Below, in pieces: positions 7,801-15,133 of a DNA stretch of 32,210 nucleotides. The position numbers were made by a program, and so were the translations under genes. Within the stretch, counting starts at the first letter, position 1. Every line of letters begins with the position of its first letter. The notes under the pieces were generated by a model, which saw nothing but the letters and a program-made list of their open reading frames with translations, ran no database searches and was not told the DNA's origin. Source of the DNA: Bradyrhizobium sp. ORS 375 (GTDB lineage: Bacteria > Pseudomonadota > Alphaproteobacteria > Rhizobiales > Xanthobacteraceae); contig NZ_CAFI01000482.1 in the NCBI RefSeq assembly GCF_000239775.1, positions 1-32,210 on the forward strand, written 5' to 3'.

Positions 7801-10800
7801 TGCGCTGAGGATACGCGGCTGCAATGGCCGTGAAGCGTGCGGCGAGACCGGTATCGCCGCCGGGCAGCGCACGCGATCGCTCCAGCGATTGCCGCTGGAT
7901 CAGCAGATCGGAGGCCGACGCCACGGCGAGCGAGTTCAGCGACACGGCAGGCCGGTCGAGAGCGGCTGCCAGCAGCGCCATGAAGTGGCTGACGATGCGG
8001 CCTGCCGTCACTTCGGTGAACAGGTCGGTCGCATAGACCAGCAGGCCCGTAATGGCGCCGTCGCGTTCGAACAGATGGGTCTCGATGTCGAACCGCGTGG
8101 TGCGGATGTCGACCTGATACGGCGCAGCCCTGATGCCTGGGAAAGCGAGCCGGTCGTCGGTCGCATTCTGCAGGGCGAATGCGACCTGGACCAGCGGATT
8201 GCGCGCGGGATCGCGGCCCGGCTGCAGGCGCTCCACCAGCTGCTCGAAGGGCAGGTCCTGGTTCTGATAGGCCTCCAGCGCGACGCTTCGGACGCGCCCG
8301 ACCAGCGCCTCCAGCGACGGCGCGCCGGAGAGGTCGAGCCGCAGCGCCAGCGTGTTGACGAAGAAGCCGATCAAGTCCTCGGTCTCGTGATGATGGCGAT
8401 TGGCGATCGGGCTCGCCACCGCAAAATCCTCCTGCGCGGCCGTGCGACCCATCACCGCGCAGTAGATCGCCAGCAGCACCATGAAGGGCGTCGCGTTACA
8501 TTGTTCGGAGAAGGCCTTCAGACGCGCCGTGGCCGCCGCATCGATCGTGATCGGCACGACGCCGCCGCGATAGGACTGCCGGGCCGGGCGGCGATGGTCG
8601 AGCGGCAGGCGCAATTCCGGCAGCTCGGCAAGTCGCGCCGACCAGACCTCGAGCTGCTCGCTCGCACGTGCGCCGGAGAACCAGTCGCGTTGCCACACCG
8701 CGAAATCGGCGTAGCGCAGCGGCAGTGGCGGCAGATCGGTGCCGCCCATGAGCAGGGACAGTTCGCGCGCCAGCACGGTGAGCGACCAGCCGTCGCAGGC
8801 GATATGATGCACGACGAGCGTCAGCAAGGTGCTGTCCGGCGCAACCTGGATCAGCGTTGCGCGCAGCAGGGGCGCTTGGGTCAGATCGAACGGTTCGAGT
8901 GCTGTCGCCCTGACCATGTCCCGCGCTTGGCTCACAGCATCGGGCCGATCGCGCAGATCGATGATGCGCAGCGGGCACGGCATTGGCGGCAGTGGCTCCT
9001 GCCAGGACTGGCCGTCGCGCTCGGTCATTCGGCTGCGCAGCGGCTCGTGGCGGGCGACGATCCGATCGAGCGCAGCCCGAAGCGCCGCGATGTCCAGCGG
9101 TCCATCGAGCTGATAGGCGATCGGCACGTTGTAGCCTGCCGTGCCCGAATCGAGCCGCTCCAGGAACCACAGCCGCTGCTGCGCGAAGGAGAGCGGTGCC
9201 GCGCCGGGCGCTGCCTTGCCGGCGATGATCTCGCGGTTCGTCGGCGTCGCTTGATCGCTCGTGCCAATGGCGGCGGCGAGCAGGCGCGGCGTCGGCTGCT
9301 CGAACATCAGCCGCAGCGGCACGGCCAGGCCTCGACGCTGCGACAGCAGCGAGATCGCCCGGGTCGCCAGCAGCGAGTGGCCGCCATGTTCGAAGAAATC
9401 GCTGTCACGTCCGATCGGCCGGGCCAATAGCTCCGACCAGATCGCGATGATCTCGCTTTCGAGATCGCCAGCCGCGACTTTCTCCGCATCGGGCGCGGCA
9501 TCCGCCGGCGTCACGAGGTGCAGCGCCGCGCGGTCGATCTTGCCGTGGTCGCTGATCGGCATGCGCGGCAGCGGCGTGATCCGCGACGGGATCATGTAGT
9601 CCGGCAGCTGCTGCCGAAGCCAGCGGAGCACGATACTCACCTCGGTGGTGTTGTCCGTCAGCGTGACGAAGGCGTCGAGCGACTTGTCCTCGTTCTCGCC
9701 GCGCACGATGACGGCAGCTTCGGCAATGGCCGGATGGCGCGCGAGCCACAGCTCGATCTCCTCGATCTCGATGCGGTGACCGCGGATCTTGACCTGGTTG
9801 TCGCGCCGGCCAAGGAATTCGATGTTGTCGGACGGATCGAGCCGCGCGAGATCGCCGCTGCGATAGAGTCTCGTGCCATCGGACACGGTGACGAAGCGGG
9901 CGTCGGTCGCACTGATGTCGCCGAGATAGCCGATGGCGAGACCGCTGCCGCCGATGCAGAGCTCACCGGGTATCCCGGCTGGGACCGGCCTGAGATCGGC
10001 ATCGAGGATACGACAGATCACGCCAGGCAGAGGACGACCGATCGGCACCGTCGCGGCGCGCTCCGAGAGCTGTTCGATCGGATGGAAGGTGGCGAAGGTC
10101 GTGGTCTCGGTCGGACCGTAGACATGGAGCAGGCGGGCGGGCGTACCGGCCGCGCGAACCCGGCGGACATGATCGATATTGACGGCTTCGCCGCCGAACA
10201 GCACGAGCCGCAGCGGCGCGAAGGCGGCGGGCTTGAGCTGCGCGACCTGGTTGAACAGCGCCGTCGTCAGGAACATCACCGAGATGGCGCGGGCCTGCAG
10301 CTCGCGTGCGAGCGTGTCCGGATCGAGCAGGGTGTGCTTGTCGACGAGCGCGATGCAGCCGCCGTTCAGCAGCGCGCCCCAGATCTCGAAGGTGGCGGCA
10401 TCGAACGACAGCGGTGCGGCCTGCGCAATACGGTCCGCCGGCGTCAGCGCCGCGTAGTCGGTGTCGAGGACGAGATTGGCGATCGCGCCGTGCGGCACCA
10501 TGATCGCCTTCGGCGTGCCGGTCGAACCGGAGGTGAAGTTGACATAGGCCGGGCTGCCGGCGTCGAGCAGCCCCGGTGCAGGCAGCGGCCGCGCCAGGCT
10601 TTCTGTCGTGCTGTGATCGGCCACGATGAGATGAGGCGCCGGATCGAGACGCGCGAGGCGCTCGCGGATCGCCGAGGTCGTGACGACGTGCCGCACACCG
10701 GCCTGCTTCAGCATCAGCGACAGGCGCGCCTCGGGCAGTGCCGGATCGAGCGGCAGATAGGCGGCCCCGGCGCGGATCACCGCGAGCAGCATGACGATCG

Positions 10801-12547
10801 CTGCGACGGAGCGTTCGGCGGTGACGCCGACGATATCGCCTCGCGAAATGCCGGCCGTGACGAGCCGCGCACCGAGCGCGCGGCTCTCCGCGTCGAGCGC
10901 GGCGTAGGTCAGCGTTCGTCCGTCATCGCCTTCGATCGCATTGCGCGGGCCGTTGGCTGCGACGACGGCCTCGAAGCGGGCGGCGAGACCAGTAGAGCCG
11001 CCGGGCAGCGCGCGGGGCCGCTCGAGCCATTGCTGCTGCGTGGCCAGATCGGCGGACGCGTCGAGAGGCAGATCGACGAGGCGGCTCTCGGGCGCGGCGA
11101 GACAAGCGTCGAGCAGGTTCACGTAGCGGCGCAGCCAACGCGCGGCGCCCTCGCGGGTGAAGCTGTTGCTGCGGGCAGTCAGCATCAGCCGCAAGCCGTC
11201 GGGCTCGCTGGTGTCGATTCCAGAGAGTGCGAGCTCGCTCTCCGGTGCCGGCTCCAGCAGCGCCGAGGTGGCGTGGCCGGCGAGCGGCCAGACGTGAAGC
11301 TCGAGATCGAAGCGGGTGGTGCCCCGTTCGAAGCCGACCACGCTGATCTCCACATCATCGAGCAGCAGGGGCGTGTCGGGTGTGGCCTGATAGGCAAAGC
11401 TCGTGAGGGCTGGATTGGCGAGCAGCGCCGAGCGCGACGCATCGTTCGGCAACTCATCGCCGGCGTCGTCGAGCGCGGTAGCTAGATCGTCATGCGTCTG
11501 CGTCAGCAGATCGATGAAGCGCAGCGCGCTGCTGCAGTCGGCGGTGATGGCGAGCGTGTCGATGTGGAAGGCGATCTGCTCGCCCAAGGCGCCGTCGCGC
11601 CGTCTGGCCGCGGGCACGGCGATAACCGGTGTCGGGCTCGCCGACAGGCGCGCGACGAGCAGCATCTGGACGGCCAGCAGCACGGTCGCGATGCTGGTGC
11701 GGCGCTGCCGGGCGAAATCACGGGCACGCGCATGCAGGCCGGCTGGGAGCCGCGCCGCCAGCGTCAGGCCGTCGTGAGGTCGTCCCGACGCGCGAACGGC
11801 GTCATGCGGCACCGGCCTTGGTTCCGGCGATTGAGCCGGTGTGAGCCTGCAGCTCGGCGCCGGCGGGACGGACTGCAGCGCGCGTGGCGTGGGCTGCCAC
11901 ATCTGCCCGGCACGACGTGCGCGATAGGCGGCCGAGAGGTCACGGCAGAACAGGGCGTGCGACCAGCCATCGGTGACGATGTGATGAATGAGATGAACCA
12001 GCAGATGGTCGTCGTCAGCGAAGCGGACCAGGGTCGGCCTCAGCAGGGGCGGTTGCTCCAGCGCGATTGGCTGCCGCGACAGCCGCGAGGCCAGCTCGCG
12101 CGCGATCGCGTCGCGCGCGGCCGTCGAGACCTCCGAACGATCGAGCTGCGTGATCCGGAACTGAGACGGCTGTGCGACGAACCGCTCGGGTTCACCGTCG
12201 CTGTCGCGAAAGCCGGTGCGGAGAGCGTCGTGAGCTGCGACGACGTCATTGAAGGCGGCTTCGAGCACGGCGACATCGAGCGGGCCGGTCAGACGATAGG
12301 CCGCTGATACGTTGTACGGCGCCTCGTCGGGCGCGAGCCGGCTCGCAAACCATAGCCGGCGCTCGGCGGCCGACAGACGCGAGGCGTCGCGCAGGTGAGC
12401 GATGATGGCGGCGCGATCGGCGCCGATCGCCTCTCGCAGTTCCGGCGTGAGGGCGCCCGGCGGGGCCCGAAACCGGAGCTGGTCGCCGTCCATGAACAGC
12501 GCGATGCCGCGGCTCCGCAGCGTGGCGATCAATGAGGCTGCCGTCAC
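4862..12547 (-). CDS. Two-module NRPS: TubC dock-C-A-PCP-C-A-NMT-PCP, no thioesterase
   Basis: 2561 residues, GTG start overlapping the upstream stop (GTGA at 12544-12547). In order: TubC-type N-terminal docking domain (1-53); C1 with H-H-I-V-T-D-G at 188-194; A1 (about 515-1000; specificity Asp 716); PCP1 with G-G-H-S, Ser1058; C2 with H-H-I-A-C-D-G at 1247-1253; A2 (about 1566-2445; specificity Asp 1760) interrupted between A8 and A10 by an N-methyltransferase domain (V-L-E-I-G-C-G-T-G at 2082-2090, N-E-L-T-K-Y-R-Y-E near 2250); PCP2 Ser2493; a charged tail. By alignment to GrsA both A domains read D-A-F-F-L-G-V-T-F-(K), a code of the Ile/Val type. There is no epimerase, so L residues are expected. 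Expected action: add one branched-chain residue, then an N-methylated one, to the residue from the A-PCP protein. C1 is divergent in its C-terminal half. The lack of TE and the RAERRR tail suggest transfer to a PKS. Confidence 0.95.
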   Translation of the reverse strand: MTAASLIATLRSRGIALFMDGDQLRFRAPPGALTPELREAIGADRAAIIAHLRDASRLSAAERRLWFASRLAPDEAPYNVSAAYRLTGPLDVAVLEAAFNDVVAAHDALRTGFRDSDGEPERFVAQPSQFRITQLDRSEVSTAARDAIARELASRLSRQPIALEQPPLLRPTLVRFADDDHLLVHLIHHIVTDGWSHALFCRDLSAAYRARRAGQMWQPTPRALQSVPPAPSCRLTPAQSPEPRPVPHDAVRASGRPHDGLTLAARLPAGLHARARDFARQRRTSIATVLLAVQMLLVARLSASPTPVIAVPAARRRDGALGEQIAFHIDTLAITADCSSALRFIDLLTQTHDDLATALDDAGDELPNDASRSALLANPALTSFAYQATPDTPLLLDDVEISVVGFERGTTRFDLELHVWPLAGHATSALLEPAPESELALSGIDTSEPDGLRLMLTARSNSFTREGAARWLRRYVNLLDACLAAPESRLVDLPLDASADLATQQQWLERPRALPGGSTGLAARFEAVVAANGPRNAIEGDDGRTLTYAALDAESRALGARLVTAGISRGDIVGVTAERSVAAIVMLLAVIRAGAAYLPLDPALPEARLSLMLKQAGVRHVVTTSAIRERLARLDPAPHLIVADHSTTESLARPLPAPGLLDAGSPAYVNFTSGSTGTPKAIMVPHGAIANLVLDTDYAALTPADRIAQAAPLSFDAATFEIWGALLNGGCIALVDKHTLLDPDTLARELQARAISVMFLTTALFNQVAQLKPAAFAPLRLVLFGGEAVNIDHVRRVRAAGTPARLLHVYGPTETTTFATFHPIEQLSERAATVPIGRPLPGVICRILDADLRPVPAGIPGELCIGGSGLAIGYLGDISATDARFVTVSDGTRLYRSGDLARLDPSDNIEFLGRRDNQVKIRGHRIEIEEIELWLARHPAIAEAAVIVRGENEDKSLDAFVTLTDNTTEVSIVLRWLRQQLPDYMIPSRITPLPRMPISDHGKIDRAALHLVTPADAAPDAEKVAAGDLESEIIAIWSELLARPIGRDSDFFEHGGHSLLATRAISLLSQRRGLAVPLRLMFEQPTPRLLAAAIGTSDQATPTNREIIAGKAAPGAAPLSFAQQRLWFLERLDSGTAGYNVPIAYQLDGPLDIAALRAALDRIVARHEPLRSRMTERDGQSWQEPLPPMPCPLRIIDLRDRPDAVSQARDMVRATALEPFDLTQAPLLRATLIQVAPDSTLLTLVVHHIACDGWSLTVLARELSLLMGGTDLPPLPLRYADFAVWQRDWFSGARASEQLEVWSARLAELPELRLPLDHRRPARQSYRGGVVPITIDAAATARLKAFSEQCNATPFMVLLAIYCAVMGRTAAQEDFAVASPIANRHHHETEDLIGFFVNTLALRLDLSGAPSLEALVGRVRSVALEAYQNQDLPFEQLVERLQPGRDPARNPLVQVAFALQNATDDRLAFPGIRAAPYQVDIRTTRFDIETHLFERDGAITGLLVYATDLFTEVTAGRIVSHFMALLAAALDRPAVSLNSLAVASASDLLIQRQSLERSRALPGGDTGLAARFTAIAAAYPQRIAIEGDDGRTLGYAALDAASRALGERLVAAGVGPGDVVGVICARSVDAIVMLLAVIRAGGAYLPLDPSLPAARLALMLKQAGVRHAVTTNDLRGVRIDHPLAIVVADDPDRHRHGTLPAPEAMRDDSPAYVNFTSGSTGTPKAILVPQGAVANLVLDTDYAALTPEDRIAQAAPLSFDAATFEIWGALLNGGCIVLVNKQTLLDPEALARDLRNRGVSVMFVTTALFNQVGQLQPAAFAPLRLVLFGGEAVNADHVRSVLAAGPPARLLHVYGPTETTTFATFHSIAELAERAATVPIGRPLPGVLCRILDADLRPAPAGLPGELCIGGNGLATGYLGDIAATEARFITAPDGTRLYRSGDLVRLDPDDNIEFVGRRDNQVKIRGHRIEIEEIELALTHHPAVAEAAVVVRTTDDDKVLEAFVTLKPEVATAQHQQHGQAFVSDWRELYEVTYAPAAEAVDADLAGWHDSYTGHPIAVAEMREWQARTTDALLGLKPRRVLEIGCGTGLLLRGLADVVESYHGTDFSPPAVDGTRELARRRGWSHVTIEQREANDFVGLPLQHFDLIILNSIVQYFPSRDYLRRVLDGAFACLAPSGRIYLGDVRSLPLQRLFAVSVEARQHALGGPAILARAANRMRFDKELVLDPAFFTRIAAEHGATVRLTAKRGVAINELTKYRYEVVLDTDAAHSPAPAVSMAWAALDAVDPVAETIAVAQKHGSLCITGVPDGRLTDDLKLLASIDPDASSPASAPHPEQFAAAAAAAGFAVEFALSEHAGNGVLDLLLYPHGGSRPVSPLEASRAAKPWAELSNDPLQTALGRSIGPKLKLHLGQLLPEYMIPGQIAVIERMPLARTGKIDRRALLPIAAAPMQDEAAAPTGDAERAIHAIWQELLQRERIDRATNFFDAGGHSLLLVRLLHRINSHFGRELALIDLFRATTIADQARLATEHEVAMPETPDVDDRAERRRHALVDRRRSHR
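7236..7282. repeat. 47-base exact match to 10368-10414 (A2 copy)
   Basis: This stretch in the second A domain is identical in DNA to one in the first, 3132 bases away. It spans the region around the A4 motif, which carries the first specificity residues. It is the longest exact match I noticed within a longer, highly similar pair of A domains. Confidence 0.85.
10368..10414. repeat. 47-base exact match to 7236-7282 (A1 copy)
   Basis: Partner of the identical stretch in the second A domain. Together they indicate that the two modules' A domains arose by duplication or were homogenised by gene conversion. Confidence 0.85.
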
Positions 12548-14376
12548 AGCACACCGGCCTCGAAGCGGGCGGCGACGTCGTCGGCGAGCCGCCGCGCCAC
12601 ACCGCGGACCGTCGCATCGGCATAGAGATCCTGCAGCGTGCCCTCCCAGCCGAGCTCCGCGCGCAATCGTCCAAGCAGCCGCATAGCGAGCAGCGAGTCG
12701 CCGCCGAGATCGAAGAAGTCGTCGTCAGGACCGGCTGGCGCGAGCTTGAGGACGGTGGCGAAGAGGGCGGCGACAGCCGCCTGATCGCGGTCGCCGAATT
12801 GTGCGTCCTCACTGCGGGCGTCCGCCTTCAGATGCGCCAGCAGCGCATCGCGGTCGACCTTGCCGTTGGCCGACAACGGCAACGAGGGAACCGTTACGAT
12901 CCGCGAGGGCACCATGGCGGCGGGCAGCTCGGACTGCAGTCGCGCACGAAGTTGAGCCTCGCCGTGGCCGGGCGCAGCGGACGTGGTGACGAAGGCATAG
13001 AGCCGGCGATCTCCCGGCGAAAGCTCGGCTGCCAGGACCACCGCGCCGCGGATGCTTTCAACGGATTCGAGATGCCTTGCGATCGCGCCGGGCTCGACGC
13101 GATGTCCCCTGACCTTGAGCTGCTCGTCGAGGCGGTCGAGGAAGATCAGCGCGCTATCGTGCTGCATGCGCACGCCGTCGCCGCTGCGATACATGAGGCC
13201 ATCCGGACGAAATGGATCCGGCCGGAACCGATCGCGCGTCAGCTCGGGATCGCCGAGATAGCCGGTGGCCACGGCCTCGCCGCCGATCCACAGCTCGCCC
13301 TCTGTTCCCAACGCGACCGGGCGCTGATCGGAATCGAGCACATAGCAGGTGGTGCCGGCAATCGGGCTTCCGATCGAGAACGGCTCGCTCGGCGGCGCGT
13401 CCGCCGTGAAGCGCGCGGTCGTGGTGAAGACCGCGGTCTCGGTCGGACCGTAGCAATGCACGACGGCACGTGCTCCTGCCTCGAGCACCCGGCGCGCGGC
13501 CTCGGCGCTGCCGCGTTCGCCGCCGGTCAGGACTTCGACGCCGGCGAGCGCGTCGGGACGATCCTCGGCGACGCGGTTGAACAGGCCGGTCGTGATGAAG
13601 GCCATGGTGACGCCATGGCGGTGCACCAGCTCGGCGATGCTGTCCGGTGTGGGCGGCGCCTCCGGGTGCAACACCACGCGCGCTCCGGCTGCGAGGAACG
13701 GCCAGAGGTCGAAGACGGCGGCATCGAAGCTCGGCGGTGACAGCGCCAGCGCGACGCTGCTCGCATCGATCGCCGCGTAGGTCGGCCGGACCATCAGCCG
13801 CGTGACGTTCTCGTGGCGGACGACGACGCCCTTGGGGCGGCCGGTCGAGCCGGAGGTGAAGATGACGTAGGCCGTGTCCGATGGGCCAGCGGCAGGCGGC
13901 GGCGCGGCGATATCGGGAGAGATCGCATCGATCGTGATCAGGCGATCGCGCCATTCACTCGCGATCTGCTCTGGCATCTTGCCCTGCGCAAGGATCAGCG
14001 CCGGTTGGGCCACTGCCAGCACCTGCTCAATGAAGGCTTGGGGATAATGCGGAGCGATCGGAATGTAGCCGCAGCCGGCGTCGAGCACGCCGAGCAGCAG
14101 CGCGGGCAGTTCGAGATCGCGGCCGGCGAGCACGGCGATGAGGTCGCCACGCCGCACGCCGCGTGCGATCAAGAGGGCACGCAGCTGATCGGCGCGGGCG
14201 ATCAGCTCGGCATAGGTCATCGAGCCGGCCGCGCCGATCAACGCCGACGCGTCCGGCGCCCTCGCGGCCGCGCGGCGGACCAGATCGCCGATGGATCCGC
14301 GCACCGGCTCCGGGTGGTCGTGCCGGGCCAGCGACAGCTTGGGATCCACGATCATGCTCGGGCCGATCCCGGCCAT
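12544..14376 (-). CDS. Stand-alone NRPS loading protein, A-PCP
   Basis: 610 residues: an adenylation domain (about 20-510; A3 loop F-T-S-G-S-T-G-R-P-K ending at Lys182; Y-R-S-G-D and L-K-V-R-G-H-R-V-E present) and a carrier domain (F-F-D-L-G-G-D-S, Ser561). There is no condensation domain, as expected for a starter module. The specificity residues read D-A-F-F-L-G-C-V-F, aliphatic in character and close to the Ile/Val code of the next protein, though I cannot match it to one amino acid. It lies directly upstream of the two-module NRPS, with which it overlaps by four bases. That NRPS begins with a TubC dock, so transfer of the starter residue to its C1 is the natural reading. The chosen ATG is 3 bases after the preceding stop; a second ATG seven codons in is possible. 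Confidence 0.93.
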   Translation of the reverse strand: MAGIGPSMIVDPKLSLARHDHPEPVRGSIGDLVRRAAARAPDASALIGAAGSMTYAELIARADQLRALLIARGVRRGDLIAVLAGRDLELPALLLGVLDAGCGYIPIAPHYPQAFIEQVLAVAQPALILAQGKMPEQIASEWRDRLITIDAISPDIAAPPPAAGPSDTAYVIFTSGSTGRPKGVVVRHENVTRLMVRPTYAAIDASSVALALSPPSFDAAVFDLWPFLAAGARVVLHPEAPPTPDSIAELVHRHGVTMAFITTGLFNRVAEDRPDALAGVEVLTGGERGSAEAARRVLEAGARAVVHCYGPTETAVFTTTARFTADAPPSEPFSIGSPIAGTTCYVLDSDQRPVALGTEGELWIGGEAVATGYLGDPELTRDRFRPDPFRPDGLMYRSGDGVRMQHDSALIFLDRLDEQLKVRGHRVEPGAIARHLESVESIRGAVVLAAELSPGDRRLYAFVTTSAAPGHGEAQLRARLQSELPAAMVPSRIVTVPSLPLSANGKVDRDALLAHLKADARSEDAQFGDRDQAAVAALFATVLKLAPAGPDDDFFDLGGDSLLAMRLLGRLRAELGWEGTLQDLYADATVRGVARRLADDVAARFEAGVL

Positions 14377-14379
14377 GAT

Positions 14380-14664
14380 CTACTCGACGGGAACGCGCTG
14401 CGGCCGGCGCTCCTTCGGGCCGCTGTCGGCGCGCTGCTCCTCCTTCTCGACCACTGCGAGCAGGCCGCGCAGCAGCTCGGCCTCGCTGCGCAGGATGTGC
14501 TTGCGCATGATCTGGACGCTCTCGTTGCGTCCGGCCAGCAGCGGCCCGAGCACCTGGTTGATGGCGGCCTGCGCGTAGTTCAGCAGCGGCTGCAGATCGA
14601 TCGTCTTCAGTCCGAGCGCTGCGGCGTCGGCGGTGGCGTCGTCCTTGTCATGGGCCTCGGTCAT
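14380..14664 (-). CDS. Small helical protein of unknown function (94 aa)
   Basis: 94 residues starting at ATG 14664 (a longer frame is open, but this start has the ribosome site). Mostly predicted helix: residues 22-45 are hydrophobic/amphipathic (D-L-Q-P-L-L-N-Y-A-Q-A-A), and 50-78 form a charged amphipathic helix. The tail is basic (K-E-R-R-P-Q-R). The segment A-E-L-L-R-G-L-L-A-V-V-E-K (62-74) matches A-E-L-Y-K-G-Q-L-A-V-V-E-N of the next protein upstream at 9 of 13 positions, so the two are distant paralogs. No signal peptide or membrane span. I do not recognise the family; phasin-like or ATPase-partner roles are speculation. It sits between the 151-residue paralog and the A-PCP gene. Confidence 0.75.
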   Translation of the reverse strand: MTEAHDKDDATADAAALGLKTIDLQPLLNYAQAAINQVLGPLLAGRNESVQIMRKHILRSEAELLRGLLAVVEKEEQRADSGPKERRPQRVPVE

Positions 14665-14672
14665 CGTTGTGG

Positions 14673-14678
14673 TCCTTT
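14673..14678 (-). promoter_or_regulatory. Strong ribosome binding site for the 94-aa gene
   Basis: AAAGGA on the minus strand lies 8 bases before ATG 14664 and shares a base with the TGA stop of the preceding gene. It fixes the start of the small gene and is one of the few clear Shine-Dalgarno sites between genes in an operon that otherwise relies on stop-start overlaps. Confidence 0.7.
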
Positions 14679-15133
14679 CAGGAATCCTTGCTGGGGAGGG
14701 GAGTGGGGCGGGCCGGCATTGCGGTGCGCAGCTCGGTGGTCGGCCGGATCTGCTGGGCCAGCGTGGCCGATTCCGTCGCTGCGGCGGTCGCGGTCGCGAT
14801 CGCCTGCGCGCGGCTGGTCTGGACAGGGCTGATTTTGGCGGCGGCGGTCGGCGTGGGCTTCGGCGGGTTTGCTGCGGTCGGTCCCGGTGTTGCCGCGGCT
14901 GGACGCGCATGCGTGCCCGGCGGCGGGGTGGACGGCTTGTGCAGCTTGCCGATCAGGTTCTCGACCACCGCCAGCTGGCCCTTGTAGAGCTCGGCCTGCG
15001 CCTTCAGCGCCTGCTCCAGCAAGGTCCGCATCGCCGAATTATGGGTGTCCGCGACATCGCGCAATTCATCCCTCAGGGACTCCGACGTGTCCATGGCCCG
15101 TTTCAGGAACGGGAAGCTTCCGCGACTGATCAT
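14678..15133 (-). CDS. Small helical protein with Pro/Ala-rich tail (151 aa), unknown function
   Basis: 151 residues; ATG overlaps the ATPase stop (ATGA at 15130-15133), with an AGAAAGGA site 11 bases upstream inside the ATPase gene. Residues 15-65 look like one long amphipathic helix (E-S-L-R-D-E-L-R-D ... L-L-E-Q-A-L-K-A-Q-A-E-L), with the A-E-L-Y-K-G-Q-L-A-V-V-E-N motif shared with the 94-residue neighbour. From about 66 to 150 the protein is low complexity, rich in Pro, Ala and Thr, and probably disordered. This helix-plus-Pro/Ala-tail layout recalls phasins and other surface-coating proteins, but no family is recognisable. Direct coupling to the ArsA-type ATPase suggests the proteins act together. 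No membrane anchor is visible, so it is not an obvious tail-anchored Get3 client. Confidence 0.75.
   Translation of the reverse strand: MISRGSFPFLKRAMDTSESLRDELRDVADTHNSAMRTLLEQALKAQAELYKGQLAVVENLIGKLHKPSTPPPGTHARPAAATPGPTAANPPKPTPTAAAKISPVQTSRAQAIATATAAATESATLAQQIRPTTELRTAMPARPTPLPSKDS

Noticed and set aside
5648-9430. Very long plus-strand open frame (1260 codons) opposite the NRPS
   Set aside because: Antisense to intact C, A and methyltransferase domains; composition is shadow-like (many Arg, Gln, Asp, Glu) and no motif or ribosome site supports it. The same applies to 9518-11485 and 24933-26873.
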